64,000 nucleotides of DNA from Dorea sp. AF36-15AT (GTDB taxonomy: Bacteria > Bacillota > Clostridia > Lachnospirales > Lachnospiraceae). The notes beneath the pieces are model-generated. The model ran no database searches. It saw only the letters and a list, made by a program, of their open reading frames with translations, and was not told the DNA's origin. The stretch is from the NCBI RefSeq assembly GCF_003477705.1, contig NZ_QUDV01000001.1, forward strand, positions 682,001 through 746,000, written 5' to 3'. Both the position numbers and the translations under genes were made by a program. The stretch's first letter is position 1, and each line of letters opens with the position of its first letter. Positions 55,381 through 64,000 of the stretch are shown here, piece by piece.

Positions 55381-55415
55381 AATGAGCGCCCGGACATTGC
55401 GTCTGGACGCTCATT
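55381..55415. terminator. Bidirectional terminator between radical SAM gene and gpmI
   Basis: Stem AATGAGCGCCCGGAC (55381-55395) with GTCTGGACGCTCATT (55401-55415), 13 of 15 paired, 5-base loop; T-containing tails on both sides (CTTAC on plus, TTATA on minus). Confidence 0.8.
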
Positions 55416-55439
55416 CTTACAACCATTCATTATTTTCGA

Positions 55440-56978
55440 TTATTTTACAAGCAGTGATTTACCTGTCATTTCTTTTGGCTGTTCCAGTCCCATCAGCTCG
55501 ATCAGAGTCGGTGCGATATCTGCAAGGCATCCACCCTCACGAAGCTTGTATGCAGGATCTGCATTTACCAGAATAAATGGTACCGGATTGGTTGTATGTG
55601 CTGTAAATGGCTCGCCTGTCTCTTTGTCAATCAGCTGTTCTGCATTGCCGTGGTCAGCACAGATAAACATCTGTCCATCTACTTCACGGATTGCATCTAC
55701 TGCTTTTCCAACACATGCATCTACAGCTTCAATTGCTGCGATTGCTGCAGGTTCTACGCCAGTGTGGCCTACCATATCCGGGTTAGCAAAGTTGATGATG
55801 ATCACATCATATTTGTCAGATTTAATCGCATCTACCAGCTTATCACATACTTCGTATGCGCTCATCTCCGGCTTCATATCATAAGTTGCAACCTTTGGTG
55901 ATTTCACAAGAATACGATCCTCACCTTCATTTGGTTCCTCAACGCCGCCGTTAAAGAAGAACGTTACATGTGCATACTTTTCTGTCTCTGCAATACGTGC
56001 CTGTTTCAAACCATTAGCAGCAAGGAACTCACCAAATGTATTGGTAATCTCTTCTTTTACAAACGCAACCAGCTTGTTAGGAATGGTCACATCATACTCT
56101 GTAAAACAAACATATGTGGTGTGGATTCTTTCTCCACGATCAAATCCGTCAAATGCATCATCACAGAATGTTCTTGTAATCTCTCTTGCACGATCCGGAC
56201 GGAAATTAAAGAAGATCACAGAATCGTTATCTTTGATCGTAGCTACCGGGGCTCCGTCTTTCTCTACAACAGTCGGAAGTACAAATTCATCCGTTACATC
56301 CTTGTCATAAGAAGCCTGAATGCCTTCTGTTGCACTTGTAGTCTTCTCACCCTCGCCAAATACGAGTGCACGGTATGCTTTTTCTACTCGATCCCATCTG
56401 TTATCACGGTCCATAACATAATAACGTCCCATGACAGATGCCACTTCACCTACGCCGATTTCTGCCATCCTGGCTTCAAGTTCAGCTACGTATTCTTTAC
56501 CAGATGCCGGTGGTGTGTCACGACCATCAAGGAAGCAGTGTACATATACTTTCTCGATACCCTGACGCTTGGCCAGTTCCAGGAGTCCGTAAATGTGTGA
56601 ATTATGGCTGTGTACACCTCCATCGGATACCAGACCATATAAATGCAGTGCAGAAGCATTTTTCTTTACATTCTCGCATGCGGCAAGCAATGCCTTATTC
56701 TCAAAGAAATCTCCATCCTGAATTGCTTTTGTGATCTTAGTCAGATCCTGATATACGATACGTCCGGCTCCCATGTTCAGATGTCCTACCTCTGAGTTAC
56801 CCATCTGACCATCCGGAAGACCTACAGCAAGTCCACTTGCGTTACCCTGTACAAATGGGCATTCAGCCATCAGTTTGTCCATAACCGGCTTCTTAGCCTC
56901 CGCTACGGCATTACCTTTGGTCTCATTATTTAATCCATAACCATCTAAAATCATGAGTACGGTTGGTTTCTTGCTCAT
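55440..56978 (-). CDS. gpmI: 2,3-bisphosphoglycerate-independent phosphoglycerate mutase
   Basis: Mn-dependent conversion of 3- to 2-phosphoglycerate. 512 residues with the metal-binding MILDGYGLN, the phospho-Ser loop [38 protein letters not shown] and the C-terminal CADHGNAEQ. It follows tpiA by about 100 bases on the same strand, extending the pgk-tpiA glycolysis group. Confidence 0.97.
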   Translation of the reverse strand: MSKKPTVLMILDGYGLNNETKGNAVAEAKKPVMDKLMAECPFVQGNASGLAVGLPDGQMGNSEVGHLNMGAGRIVYQDLTKITKAIQDGDFFENKALLAACENVKKNASALHLYGLVSDGGVHSHNSHIYGLLELAKRQGIEKVYVHCFLDGRDTPPASGKEYVAELEARMAEIGVGEVASVMGRYYVMDRDNRWDRVEKAYRALVFGEGEKTTSATEGIQASYDKDVTDEFVLPTVVEKDGAPVATIKDNDSVIFFNFRPDRAREITRTFCDDAFDGFDRGERIHTTYVCFTEYDVTIPNKLVAFVKEEITNTFGEFLAANGLKQARIAETEKYAHVTFFFNGGVEEPNEGEDRILVKSPKVATYDMKPEMSAYEVCDKLVDAIKSDKYDVIIINFANPDMVGHTGVEPAAIAAIEAVDACVGKAVDAIREVDGQMFICADHGNAEQLIDKETGEPFTAHTTNPVPFILVNADPAYKLREGGCLADIAPTLIELMGLEQPKEMTGKSLLVK

Positions 56979-57079
56979 TATTCTATCTCCTCTATGTTCT
57001 ACTATTTTTTATCACAAATTCATAAAAACACAAAATCGCAGGGGCGAATCTTTCCACCCCCACGACCTGAAATTTTGTC

Positions 57080-57829
57080 TTATTTGTAGTTAACGATTTT
57101 TCCGAAATCTGGCTTCAGAGCTGCGCCGCCTACAAGACCACCGTCGATATCCGGCTGAGCAAATAATTCAGGAGCTGTAGTAGCATTAACAGATCCGCCG
57201 TACTGAATACGGATTGCTTCTGCAGTAGCTTCATCATATACTTCAGCGATGCAGGCACGAATACCTGAGCATACTTCCTGAGCCTGCTCCGTAGTAGCTG
57301 TCTTACCTGTTCCGATAGCCCAGATTGGCTCGTAAGCGATAACCATTGTCTTAGCCTGATCAGCTGTTACATTCTGCAGACCAACTTTAACCTGCTGACG
57401 GATGAAGTCCATTGTAACTCCCTGCTCTCTCTGCTCAAGAGTCTCTCCACAGCACATGATTGGTGTAATACCATGCTCAAATGCTTTCAGGACTTTCTTG
57501 TTAACTGTCTCGTTAGTCTCAGCAAAATACTCTCTTCTCTCTGAATGTCCAAGTACTACATACTTAACACCGGCATCTACCAGCATAGCCGGTGAAATCT
57601 CACCTGTGTAAGCACCTTTCTCTTCAAAGTACATGTTCTCAGCACCAACCTGAATGTTAGTTCCTTTAACAGCCTCAGCTACTGGAATAATATCAATAGC
57701 CGGTACGCAGAATACTACGTCTACATCATCACTAGCTACCAGCGGTTTCAGTTCCTCAACAAGGGCTACTGCCTCGCTTGGCGTCTTATTCATTTTCCAG
57801 TTACCTGCAACAATTTTTCTTCTTGCCAT
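57080..57829 (-). CDS. tpiA: Triose-phosphate isomerase
   Basis: 249 residues with [17 protein letters not shown], the catalytic His in [13 protein letters not shown] and the catalytic Glu in [15 protein letters not shown]. Starts 21 bases after pgk stops; same transcript. Confidence 0.98.
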   Translation of the reverse strand: MARRKIVAGNWKMNKTPSEAVALVEELKPLVASDDVDVVFCVPAIDIIPVAEAVKGTNIQVGAENMYFEEKGAYTGEISPAMLVDAGVKYVVLGHSERREYFAETNETVNKKVLKAFEHGITPIMCCGETLEQREQGVTMDFIRQQVKVGLQNVTADQAKTMVIAYEPIWAIGTGKTATTEQAQEVCSGIRACIAEVYDEATAEAIRIQYGGSVNATTAPELFAQPDIDGGLVGGAALKPDFGKIVNYK

Positions 57830-57850
57830 GTTTGTTCTACCTCTTTCTTC

Positions 57851-59044
57851 TTATTTATCGTTAGCAGCAGCCACACCAGGAAGTTCCTTTCCTTCCAGGA
57901 ATTCCAGAGAAGCTCCACCACCTGTAGAGATGTGTGTCATCTTATCTCCGTATCCAAGCTGGTTAACTGCTGCTGCAGAATCACCACCGCCAATGATAGT
58001 AACAGCGTCTGTCTCAGCAAGAGCCTTAGCTACTGCCTCTGTACCCTTTGCAAAGTTCGGCATCTCAAAACATCCCATTGGTCCATTCCATACAACTGTC
58101 TTCGCATCTTTTACTGCTGCTGCAAAGATCTTAGCTGTCTCTGGTCCGATATCAAGACCTTCCCAACCTTCCGGAATCTCACCAGCATTTACCACTTTGC
58201 TGTTAGCATCATTTGAAAAATCATCTGCGATCACATTATCTACCGGCAGAAGGAGTTTAACGCCCTTTTCATCTGCTTTCTTCAGCATGTTCAGTGCATA
58301 TTCACAATAGTCTTCCTCAAGCAGGGATTTACCAACTGAGCCACCTTTTGCTTTACAGAATGTGTAAGACATTCCGCCACCGATGATCAGGGTATCTACC
58401 TTATCGATCAAATTCTCGATTACAGAAATCTTGCTTGATACTTTAGCTCCGCCAAGGATAGCAACAAACGGTCTCTCCGGATTATTAACTGCATTGCCAA
58501 GGAAGTCAATCTCTTTCTGCATCAGGTAACCAACCACAGCTGTATCAACAAACTGTGTTACACCTACGTTAGAGCAGTGTGCTCTGTGAGCTGTACCAAA
58601 TGCATCATTTACAAAAACATCGCAAAGAGAAGCCAGCTCCTTAGAGAATGCCTCTCCGTTCTTTGTCTCTTCTGCTCTGTATCGTGTATTCTGAAGAAGA
58701 ATCACCTCTCCGTCTTTCATAGCGTCAACAGCAGCTTTTACACTGTCATCTACTACTACATCACTCGGAACAAATTTAACTTCCTGATCCAGCAGTTCTG
58801 AAAGACGAACAGCTACAGGTGCCAGTGAAAGTTCCGGCTTTGGTTCTCCCTTTGGCTTACCAAGATGTGAGCAAAGGATCACACGTCCTCCATCAGCAAT
58901 CAACTTCTTGATTGTAGGAAGTGCAGCTACCAGACGGTTCTCGTCTGTGATCTTACCATCGATCAATGGTACATTAAAATCACATCTGCACAGAACCTTT
59001 TTCCCCTTTACATTAATATCATCAACAGATTTTTTGTTAAGCAT
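57851..59044 (-). CDS. pgk: Phosphoglycerate kinase
   Basis: 397 residues. [58 protein letters not shown] and [14 protein letters not shown] are all present. It lies downstream of gapA but a strong terminator lies between, so the gap-pgk transcript is probably only partly read through. Confidence 0.98.
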   Translation of the reverse strand: MLNKKSVDDINVKGKKVLCRCDFNVPLIDGKITDENRLVAALPTIKKLIADGGRVILCSHLGKPKGEPKPELSLAPVAVRLSELLDQEVKFVPSDVVVDDSVKAAVDAMKDGEVILLQNTRYRAEETKNGEAFSKELASLCDVFVNDAFGTAHRAHCSNVGVTQFVDTAVVGYLMQKEIDFLGNAVNNPERPFVAILGGAKVSSKISVIENLIDKVDTLIIGGGMSYTFCKAKGGSVGKSLLEEDYCEYALNMLKKADEKGVKLLLPVDNVIADDFSNDANSKVVNAGEIPEGWEGLDIGPETAKIFAAAVKDAKTVVWNGPMGCFEMPNFAKGTEAVAKALAETDAVTIIGGGDSAAAVNQLGYGDKMTHISTGGGASLEFLEGKELPGVAAANDK

Positions 59045-59075
59045 AATTTCATCTCCTTCAAATTAATCATGATAG

Positions 59076-59110
59076 AAAAAAGGATCCGGTCCAAACCGAC
59101 CGGACCCTTT
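59076..59110 (-). terminator. Terminator between gapA and pgk
   Basis: Minus-strand 13-bp stem AAAGGGTCCGGTC with GACCGGATCCTTT (one G-U pair), loop GGTTTG, followed by TTTC. It lies about 25 bases past the gapA stop and 30 bases before pgk. Confidence 0.93.
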
Positions 59111-59135
59111 TGAGTCTCTTATAAAATCAATTACA

Positions 59136-60149
59136 TTATGCTAATTCAGCAAAGTATTTGATTGTTCTAACCATCTGGCTTGTGTAAGAGTTCTCATTGT
59201 CATACCAAGAAACAACCTGAACCTCTGTAGTTCCGTTGTCAAGTGGCAGAACCATTGTCTGAGTAGAATCAAACAGAGAACCATATCTCATACCAACGAT
59301 ATCGCTGGAAACGATCTCATCTGTGTTGTATCCGAATGACTCTGTAGAAGCTGCCTTCATAGCTGCGTTGATCTGATCAACTGTAACTTCTCCGTCAACA
59401 ACTGCTGTCAGGATTGTTGTAGATCCTGTAGGGGTTGGTACACGCTGAGCAGCTCCGATAAGCTTTCCGTTCAGTTCTGGGATAACCAGACCGATTGCTT
59501 TAGCAGCACCTGTGCTGTTAGGAACGATATTAACTGCTGCTGCACGAGATCTTCTCAGGTCACCCTTTCTCTGTGGGCCATCAAGAGTCATCTGATCTCC
59601 TGTGTATGCGTGAATTGTGCACATGATACCAGACTTGATCGGTGCAAGATCGTTCAGAGCCTTAGCCATTGGTGCAAGACAGTTTGTTGTACAAGAAGCT
59701 GCAGAAATAACTGTATCTTCTGGCTTAAGTACGTTATGGTTTACATTGTATACGATTGTAGGAAGGTCATTTCCTGCTGGTGCAGAGATAACAACTTTTC
59801 TAGCTCCTGCCTTGATGTGAGCAGATGCTTTTTCTTTAGATGTGTAGAATCCTGTACACTCCAGAACTACGTCTACACCGATCTCTCCCCAAGGAAGCTC
59901 TTCAGCGTTAGCCTTTGCATAAATCTTGATTTCTTTTCCGTCTACGATGATAGAATCATCTGTAGCTTCAACCTTGTCAGCCAGAGCGTATGTTCCCTGT
60001 GATGAGTCATACTTTAACAGGTGAGCAAGCATCTTAGGTGATGTAAGGTCATTGATTGCAACTACATCGTATCCTTCTGCTCCGAACATCTGTCTGAATG
60101 CAAGACGTCCAATACGTCCAAATCCATTAATCGCTACTTTTACTGCCAT
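59136..60149 (-). CDS. gapA: Glyceraldehyde-3-phosphate dehydrogenase
   Basis: 337 residues, type I. NAD fold [16 protein letters not shown], catalytic Cys in [17 protein letters not shown], and [15 protein letters not shown] near the end. A leader of about 90 bases carries an 11-bp palindrome just after the predicted transcript start. AGGAGG precedes the ATG. No cggR regulator gene is next to it. Confidence 0.98.
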   Translation of the reverse strand: MAVKVAINGFGRIGRLAFRQMFGAEGYDVVAINDLTSPKMLAHLLKYDSSQGTYALADKVEATDDSIIVDGKEIKIYAKANAEELPWGEIGVDVVLECTGFYTSKEKASAHIKAGARKVVISAPAGNDLPTIVYNVNHNVLKPEDTVISAASCTTNCLAPMAKALNDLAPIKSGIMCTIHAYTGDQMTLDGPQRKGDLRRSRAAAVNIVPNSTGAAKAIGLVIPELNGKLIGAAQRVPTPTGSTTILTAVVDGEVTVDQINAAMKAASTESFGYNTDEIVSSDIVGMRYGSLFDSTQTMVLPLDNGTTEVQVVSWYDNENSYTSQMVRTIKYFAELA

Positions 60150-60202
60150 GATTAATTCCTCCTAATATGATTTTGACTGTTATACAGCCGTTTTTATTTG
60201 AA

Positions 60203-60227
60203 ATTCCTTAACATCTTGTTAAAGAAT
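60203..60227. promoter_or_regulatory. Palindrome at the start of the gapA transcript
   Basis: Arms ATTCCTTAACA (60203-60213) and TGTTAAAGAAT (60217-60227), 3-base centre, 10 of 11 paired (the odd pair is G-U in RNA). It covers about +10 to +34 of the predicted transcript, where a bound protein would act as a roadblock, or the RNA would form a 5' stabilising hairpin. Confidence 0.6.
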
Positions 60228-60243
60228 CATCAACCAGTCTTAA

Positions 60244-60272
60244 TTTTACTAAATATCGCAAAAAAATTCAAC
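60244..60272 (-). promoter_or_regulatory. gapA promoter
   Basis: Minus-strand TTGAAT (60267-60272), 17-base spacer, TAAAAT (60244-60249). The spacer starts with a T run that may act as an UP-like bend. Confidence 0.6.
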
Positions 60273-60311
60273 CCTCTTTTATCTTTTTATAATAGGAACG
60301 GTATTTCTTTC

Positions 60312-60332
60312 AAAAAACCGTGGATTTTCCAC
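60312..60332 (-). terminator. Terminator after the PHP phosphatase gene
   Basis: Minus-strand short stem GTGGA-AAA-TCCAC, then GG and six T. Close to the stop at 60342. Confidence 0.7.
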
Positions 60333-60341
60333 ATTTTTCTA

Positions 60342-61139
60342 TTAAATTTTCACAAAGAGTGGTTTTCTTCCTTTGAACTCCGTATAATACTTGAATCCAC
60401 AGGATTTTAAAATATCATCAGCCAGATGATAGTCGTAAGCAATATGCTCAGGGATATGTCCATCTGCGCCGACTGTGATAATCTCACCGCCAAGCTCCCG
60501 ATATCGTTTTATGATCTCCGGCTGCGGATGTGGTGCTCCCAACCCATACTTAAGACCGGACATATTCATCTCAATGCCCTTGCCATGCGCGATCACCTGT
60601 TTTAATATTTCTTCGATTATATCCATATAATCATTTAAATCAAAGCCCTTACTTCCCTGATTGCTGTATCTCACAATGTAATCCAGATGTCCCAGCACAT
60701 CGTACGATTTAATCTTCTGTACATCCTGAAGCATTTCCTCAAAATAGATCTTATATCCTTCCGGATCACTGTGCTTCTGAAAGAAATCCAGCGCCACATC
60801 ATGTTCCAGCACCGAATGCACAGAACCAATCACAAAATCAAACGGATGCTGCGCCATGAAATCCTGATAATATTCCGCAAGATACGGCTGCATGCCAATC
60901 TCTGCACCGATCCGGATATCAATCTGATCCCGGTATTCTTCCTGCAGCTCTATCATTTTCTGAAAATACGATTCCACATCGAATATTGCTTCATCGCCCC
61001 AGTCCAGATTATCTTTATCGTAATGATCCGTAAAACAGATTACCGACAGACCTTTTGCGATCGCACTCTCGACCATATCTTCCGGTCTGGTCTCCGAATC
61101 ATTAGAAAAACCGCAATGCATATGCACATCTGCTCTCAT
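60342..61139 (-). CDS. hisJ: PHP-domain phosphatase, histidinol-phosphatase type
   Basis: 265 residues with the PHP metal motifs ADVHMHCGFSNDSE, CFTDHYD, GAEIG, GSVH and LGHLDYIVRYS. The HisJ/HisK type removes phosphate from histidinol phosphate in histidine synthesis. No other his gene is nearby; it overlaps the mnmA operon end by spacing (2 bases), so the substrate assignment rests on family only. Confidence 0.75.
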   Translation of the reverse strand: MRADVHMHCGFSNDSETRPEDMVESAIAKGLSVICFTDHYDKDNLDWGDEAIFDVESYFQKMIELQEEYRDQIDIRIGAEIGMQPYLAEYYQDFMAQHPFDFVIGSVHSVLEHDVALDFFQKHSDPEGYKIYFEEMLQDVQKIKSYDVLGHLDYIVRYSNQGSKGFDLNDYMDIIEEILKQVIAHGKGIEMNMSGLKYGLGAPHPQPEIIKRYRELGGEIITVGADGHIPEHIAYDYHLADDILKSCGFKYYTEFKGRKPLFVKI

Positions 61140-61141
61140 AT

Positions 61142-62227
61142 CTATTTTCCTCCCGTAATCGTACCGCCACCCAGCACATATTCACCGTCATACCATACCA
61201 CTGCCTGTCCAGGCGTCACAGCGCGTTGTGGTTCGTCAAATGTACAGACTACTTCATCCGGTCCTGTCTTTTCAATCACACACCACGCACCTTTATGATT
61301 ATATCGAATCTTCGCCCACACTCGTTTTGGTTCTGCAAGATCCTCCACGGACATGAAATTCAGCTGAACTGCCCGTACTGTATTTGTTAGTGACTCATCG
61401 TATCCACCGATCACTACTTCATTAGTCTCCGGTCTGATTTCAAGAACAAACGCAGGATATCCAAGTGCCAGTCCCAGTCCTTTACGCTGGCCGACAGTGT
61501 AATGGATAATCCCCTTATGATGTCCAATCACCTTACCATCTGCAGTCACAAAATTACCTTCCGGGAATCTGGTATCTCTGTATTCTTCAATAAAAGACGC
61601 ATAATCACCGTCCGGCACAAAGCAAATGTCCTGACTGTCAGGCTTATGTGCCACAGGAAGACAGGCTTCCTCAGCCATCTTACGGATCTCATCCTTTTCG
61701 TAAGCACCTACCGGCATTAACGTTCTTGAAAGCTGATCCTGTGTAAGATTATACAAAGCATAAGTCTGATCCTTTTTTTCGGTACGAGATGTACGCAATG
61801 CATATCTGCCATTCGGCAGCTTATCCACCCGCGCATAATGACCGGTTGCAATATAGTCGGCACCAATATCCATACTTCTCTTAAGAAGAGATTCCCATTT
61901 CACATATCGATTACATGCAATACATGGATTCGGCGTTCTGCCGTTGGTATATTCTTCCACAAAATAATCGATTACATACGCACGAAAATCGTCTTTAAAA
62001 TTCATTACATAATAAGGAATTCCAATCTCGGCCGCAACTCTTCTGGCATCATCCACTGCACTCAATCCACAGCATCCGCCATTCTCTTCCTGGATGAATT
62101 CGTCTTCATCCTGCCAGATCTGCATCGTCACACCAATCACATCATAACCCTGCTGTTTCAAAAGCAAAGCTGCCACCGATGAATCTACTCCACCGGACAT
62201 TCCTACTACTACTTTCTTACGGTCCAT
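61142..62227 (-). CDS. mnmA: tRNA-specific 2-thiouridylase MnmA
   Basis: Puts sulfur on U34 of tRNA-Lys, -Glu and -Gln. 361 residues with the ATP PP-loop [15 protein letters not shown], the catalytic Cys pair at [13 protein letters not shown] and [15 protein letters not shown], and a C-terminal barrel ([18 protein letters not shown]). It follows nifU by 15 bases; nifS-nifU-mnmA provides the sulfur donor next to the acceptor enzyme. Confidence 0.96.
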   Translation of the reverse strand: MDRKKVVVGMSGGVDSSVAALLLKQQGYDVIGVTMQIWQDEDEFIQEENGGCCGLSAVDDARRVAAEIGIPYYVMNFKDDFRAYVIDYFVEEYTNGRTPNPCIACNRYVKWESLLKRSMDIGADYIATGHYARVDKLPNGRYALRTSRTEKKDQTYALYNLTQDQLSRTLMPVGAYEKDEIRKMAEEACLPVAHKPDSQDICFVPDGDYASFIEEYRDTRFPEGNFVTADGKVIGHHKGIIHYTVGQRKGLGLALGYPAFVLEIRPETNEVVIGGYDESLTNTVRAVQLNFMSVEDLAEPKRVWAKIRYNHKGAWCVIEKTGPDEVVCTFDEPQRAVTPGQAVVWYDGEYVLGGGTITGGK

Positions 62228-62242
62228 ATTTCCCGTCCTTTT

Positions 62243-62686
62243 TTAATATTCCTCTTCTTCCTCTTCTTCGCCTTCATGGATATCTGACTTCGGCTTAGAA
62301 AGTCCCTTGATCTCGATACCATTCTTCTCTGCATAATCCCAGAGTGCCGCATGAATTGCTTCTTCGGCAAGAAGTGAGCAGTGTACTTTTACCGGCGGAA
62401 GTCCGTCCAGAGCTTCCATAACCGCTTTATTAGTCACTTCCATGGCTTCCTGGATATTCTTTCCTTTTACCAGTTCTGTAGCCATACTGCTGGTTGCGAC
62501 AGCCGCGCCACAGCCAAATGTCTTAAACTTTACATCTCGGATAATCTGATTTTCATCAATATCCAGATAAATTCTCATGATATCTCCACATTTTGCATTA
62601 CCAACTGTACCCACACCGCTGGCGTTCTCAATCTCTCCCATATTTCTAGGATGCTGGAAATGATCCATTACCTTTTCTGTATACAT
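62243..62686 (-). CDS. nifU: Fe-S cluster scaffold NifU/IscU-like
   Basis: 147 residues. Scaffold cysteines are in GNAKCGDIMRI, KTFGCGAAVATSS and VKVHCSLLAEEAI, with the conserved Asp in CGD. It lacks the C-terminal thioredoxin-like domain of nitrogenase NifU and has an acidic tail (EGEEEEEEEY). Downstream of nifS on the same transcript. Confidence 0.95.
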   Translation of the reverse strand: MYTEKVMDHFQHPRNMGEIENASGVGTVGNAKCGDIMRIYLDIDENQIIRDVKFKTFGCGAAVATSSMATELVKGKNIQEAMEVTNKAVMEALDGLPPVKVHCSLLAEEAIHAALWDYAEKNGIEIKGLSKPKSDIHEGEEEEEEEY

Positions 62687-62759
62687 AGTTTTCCTCCAAT
62701 TTTATCTCTGTTTTGTCTCTGTCTATATTCAAGTCGAACGTCCTGAACAATCTGTATAA

Positions 62760-63944
62760 TTATCTGTTCTGTTTTCTAACAAAATCTTCATAAAGTGGTG
62801 ACATTGCACGAAGGTCAGCCACAATCTTCTTCAGACAATCTACTACATAATCAATATCTTCTTTGGTTGTATCTTCACCCAATGTCAGGCGAAGTGATCC
62901 GTGAGCAATCTCATGAGGCAATCCGATTGCAAGAAGAACATGTGACGGATCCAGGGATCCCGATGTACATGCTGAACCGCTTGATCCACAGATTCCTTTC
63001 ATGTCAAGCATGATCAGAAGCGACTCACCTTCTACGAAGCGGAAACAGAAGTTTGCATTATTCGGAAGTCTCTTTTCTCTGTGACCATTAAGCTTTGTGT
63101 AAGGAATCTCATTCATTACACGCTCAATCAGATAATCTCTTAATTCAATCTCTTTATCTGTACGTTCTTTCATCGTACGCATTGCTCTTGCTGCTGCTGT
63201 ACCGATTCCAACGATTCCAGGCACATTCTCTGTACCGGCACGACGTTTTCTTTCCTGCGCTCCGCCATGAATAAATGAACGAATCTTAACACCTTTACGG
63301 ATGTATGCGAAACCAATTCCCTTTGGTCCGTTAAATTTGTGTCCGCTTGCACTGAGCATATCGATATGATACTCATCTACATTAATCGGCACCTGACCAA
63401 ATGCCTGTACTGCATCTGTATGGAACAGAATTCCATGTTCATGTGCGATCTCACCGATCTCACGGATTGGCTGAATCGTTCCGATCTCATTATTTGCAAA
63501 CATGACTGAAATCAAAATTGTAGTCGGACGGATCGCTGCTTTTAATTCTTCCAGATCCACAACACCGTTCTCATCTACTCCAACATACGTTACTTCGACA
63601 CCTTTCTTTTCCAGATACTCACAGCTGTGCAGAATTGCATGATGCTCAATCTTAGTTGTGATAATGTGATTCCCTTTGTCTGCATATGCATCAGCAGTTG
63701 CTTTCAGCACCCAGTTATCTGACTCAGATCCACCGGCAGTGAAATAAATCTCATTAGACTGAGCTCCAAGTGCCTCTGCAATGATCTCGCGCTGTTTTGT
63801 AATTACATCCTTGTTCTGAGATCCGATGCTATATACAGTTGACGGATTACCATACTTTTCTGTAAAATAAGGAATCATGGCATCCAGTACTTCCGGTGCC
63901 GTCCTTGTAGTAGCTGCATTATCCAGATAAATAATCTTTCCCAT
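62760..63944 (-). CDS. nifS: Cysteine desulfurase NifS/IscS-like
   Basis: PLP enzyme that moves sulfur from cysteine to a persulfide. 394 residues. YLDNAATTRTAPEVLDAM at the start, PLP Lys in SASGHKFNGPKGIGF, and the catalytic Cys in CGSSGSACTSGSLDPSHVL. It supplies NifU and MnmA. AGGAGG precedes the ATG at 63944; the upstream 55 bases hold no complete gene. Confidence 0.96.
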   Translation of the reverse strand: MGKIIYLDNAATTRTAPEVLDAMIPYFTEKYGNPSTVYSIGSQNKDVITKQREIIAEALGAQSNEIYFTAGGSESDNWVLKATADAYADKGNHIITTKIEHHAILHSCEYLEKKGVEVTYVGVDENGVVDLEELKAAIRPTTILISVMFANNEIGTIQPIREIGEIAHEHGILFHTDAVQAFGQVPINVDEYHIDMLSASGHKFNGPKGIGFAYIRKGVKIRSFIHGGAQERKRRAGTENVPGIVGIGTAAARAMRTMKERTDKEIELRDYLIERVMNEIPYTKLNGHREKRLPNNANFCFRFVEGESLLIMLDMKGICGSSGSACTSGSLDPSHVLLAIGLPHEIAHGSLRLTLGEDTTKEDIDYVVDCLKKIVADLRAMSPLYEDFVRKQNR

Positions 63945-64000
63945 TTTGTATTTCCTCCTTAAGATCTGTATCTTTTTGTCTTCCTGATTAATCTCCTAAT

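Noticed and set aside
63945..64000. End of an upstream gene such as iscR before nifS
   Set aside because: Only 56 bases are available; one frame gives a plausible stop but there is not enough sequence to name a product.

Overview
The window looks like a stretch of ordinary chromosome from a spore-forming, strictly fermentative Firmicute of the family Lachnospiraceae (class Clostridia). The evidence is the sporulation pair yqfC/yqfD, a SpoVB-type flippase, a BofC-like protein, the ferredoxin-linked NfnAB pair, the UPF0237/UPF0210 pair, a flavodiiron protein, a 2-hydroxyacyl-CoA dehydratase activase-type megaprotein and strong AGGAGG ribosome binding sites. The genus cannot be fixed from this sequence alone. 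Almost all genes lie on the minus strand. Only the ABC-F gene (34592-36508) and the activase/TetR/radical SAM group (48960-55349) lie on plus. No intergenic gap exceeds about 260 bases. There are no rRNAs, no CRISPR array, no insertion sequence and no prophage.

Layout, left to right. 1-818: 5' part of mutS, cut by the window edge. 939-3019: a proline/glutamate-semialdehyde dehydrogenase (pruA) with its own promoter and operator-like palindrome, and a small membrane protein; these separate mutS from miaB. 3148-5372: BofC-like protein, DUF896, DUF4250 and miaB. 5454-10147: yqfC-yqfD-phoH-ybeY-spoVB type operon. 10189-13340: flavodiiron protein, MATE exporter, rlmH. 13477-16426: NAD synthesis operon nadA-nadB-nadC with a palindrome inside its promoter. 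16612-18887: nfnA-nfnB. 19027-20208: iron-containing alcohol dehydrogenase with a repeat-rich promoter. 20348-24325: one-carbon genes fhs and folD, separated by a remarkable multi-stem inverted-repeat element, then a zinc-ribbon/TPR membrane protein. 24373-30573: ftsK, tepA-like protease, O-acetylhomoserine sulfhydrylase, yebC, CBS/CorC protein. 30588-34445: mazF toxin without a partner, alr, nnr, and the redox repressor gene rex.

34592-36508: ABC-F protein. 36582-43248: polA-coaE-MBL hydrolase-ACT protein-UPF0210-DegV group. 43475-44916: a small accessory, partly decayed patch beside tRNA-Leu (an unknown gene plus tail ends of an acetyltransferase and an HD-domain gene). 45000-48703: pyruvate kinase, diaminopimelate decarboxylase, rhomboid-like zinc-ribbon protein. 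48960-55349: activase megaprotein, TetR regulator, radical SAM/SPASM protein. 55440-60149: glycolytic genes gapA, pgk, tpiA, gpmI. 60342-63944: nifS-nifU-mnmA-PHP phosphatase, coupling sulfur mobilisation to tRNA thiolation.

The most unusual items are: (1) the 154-bp nested inverted-repeat element at 22496-22649 between fhs and folD; (2) the overlapping palindromes and direct repeats at the alcohol dehydrogenase promoter, with a Rex-like core, in the same window as rex; (3) the 1426-residue double-activase fusion and its neighbours; (4) two places where a terminator hairpin contains the ribosome binding site of the next gene. I did not find a clearly new multi-gene system. Operators and structured elements were found by eye, without a repeat or covariance search.
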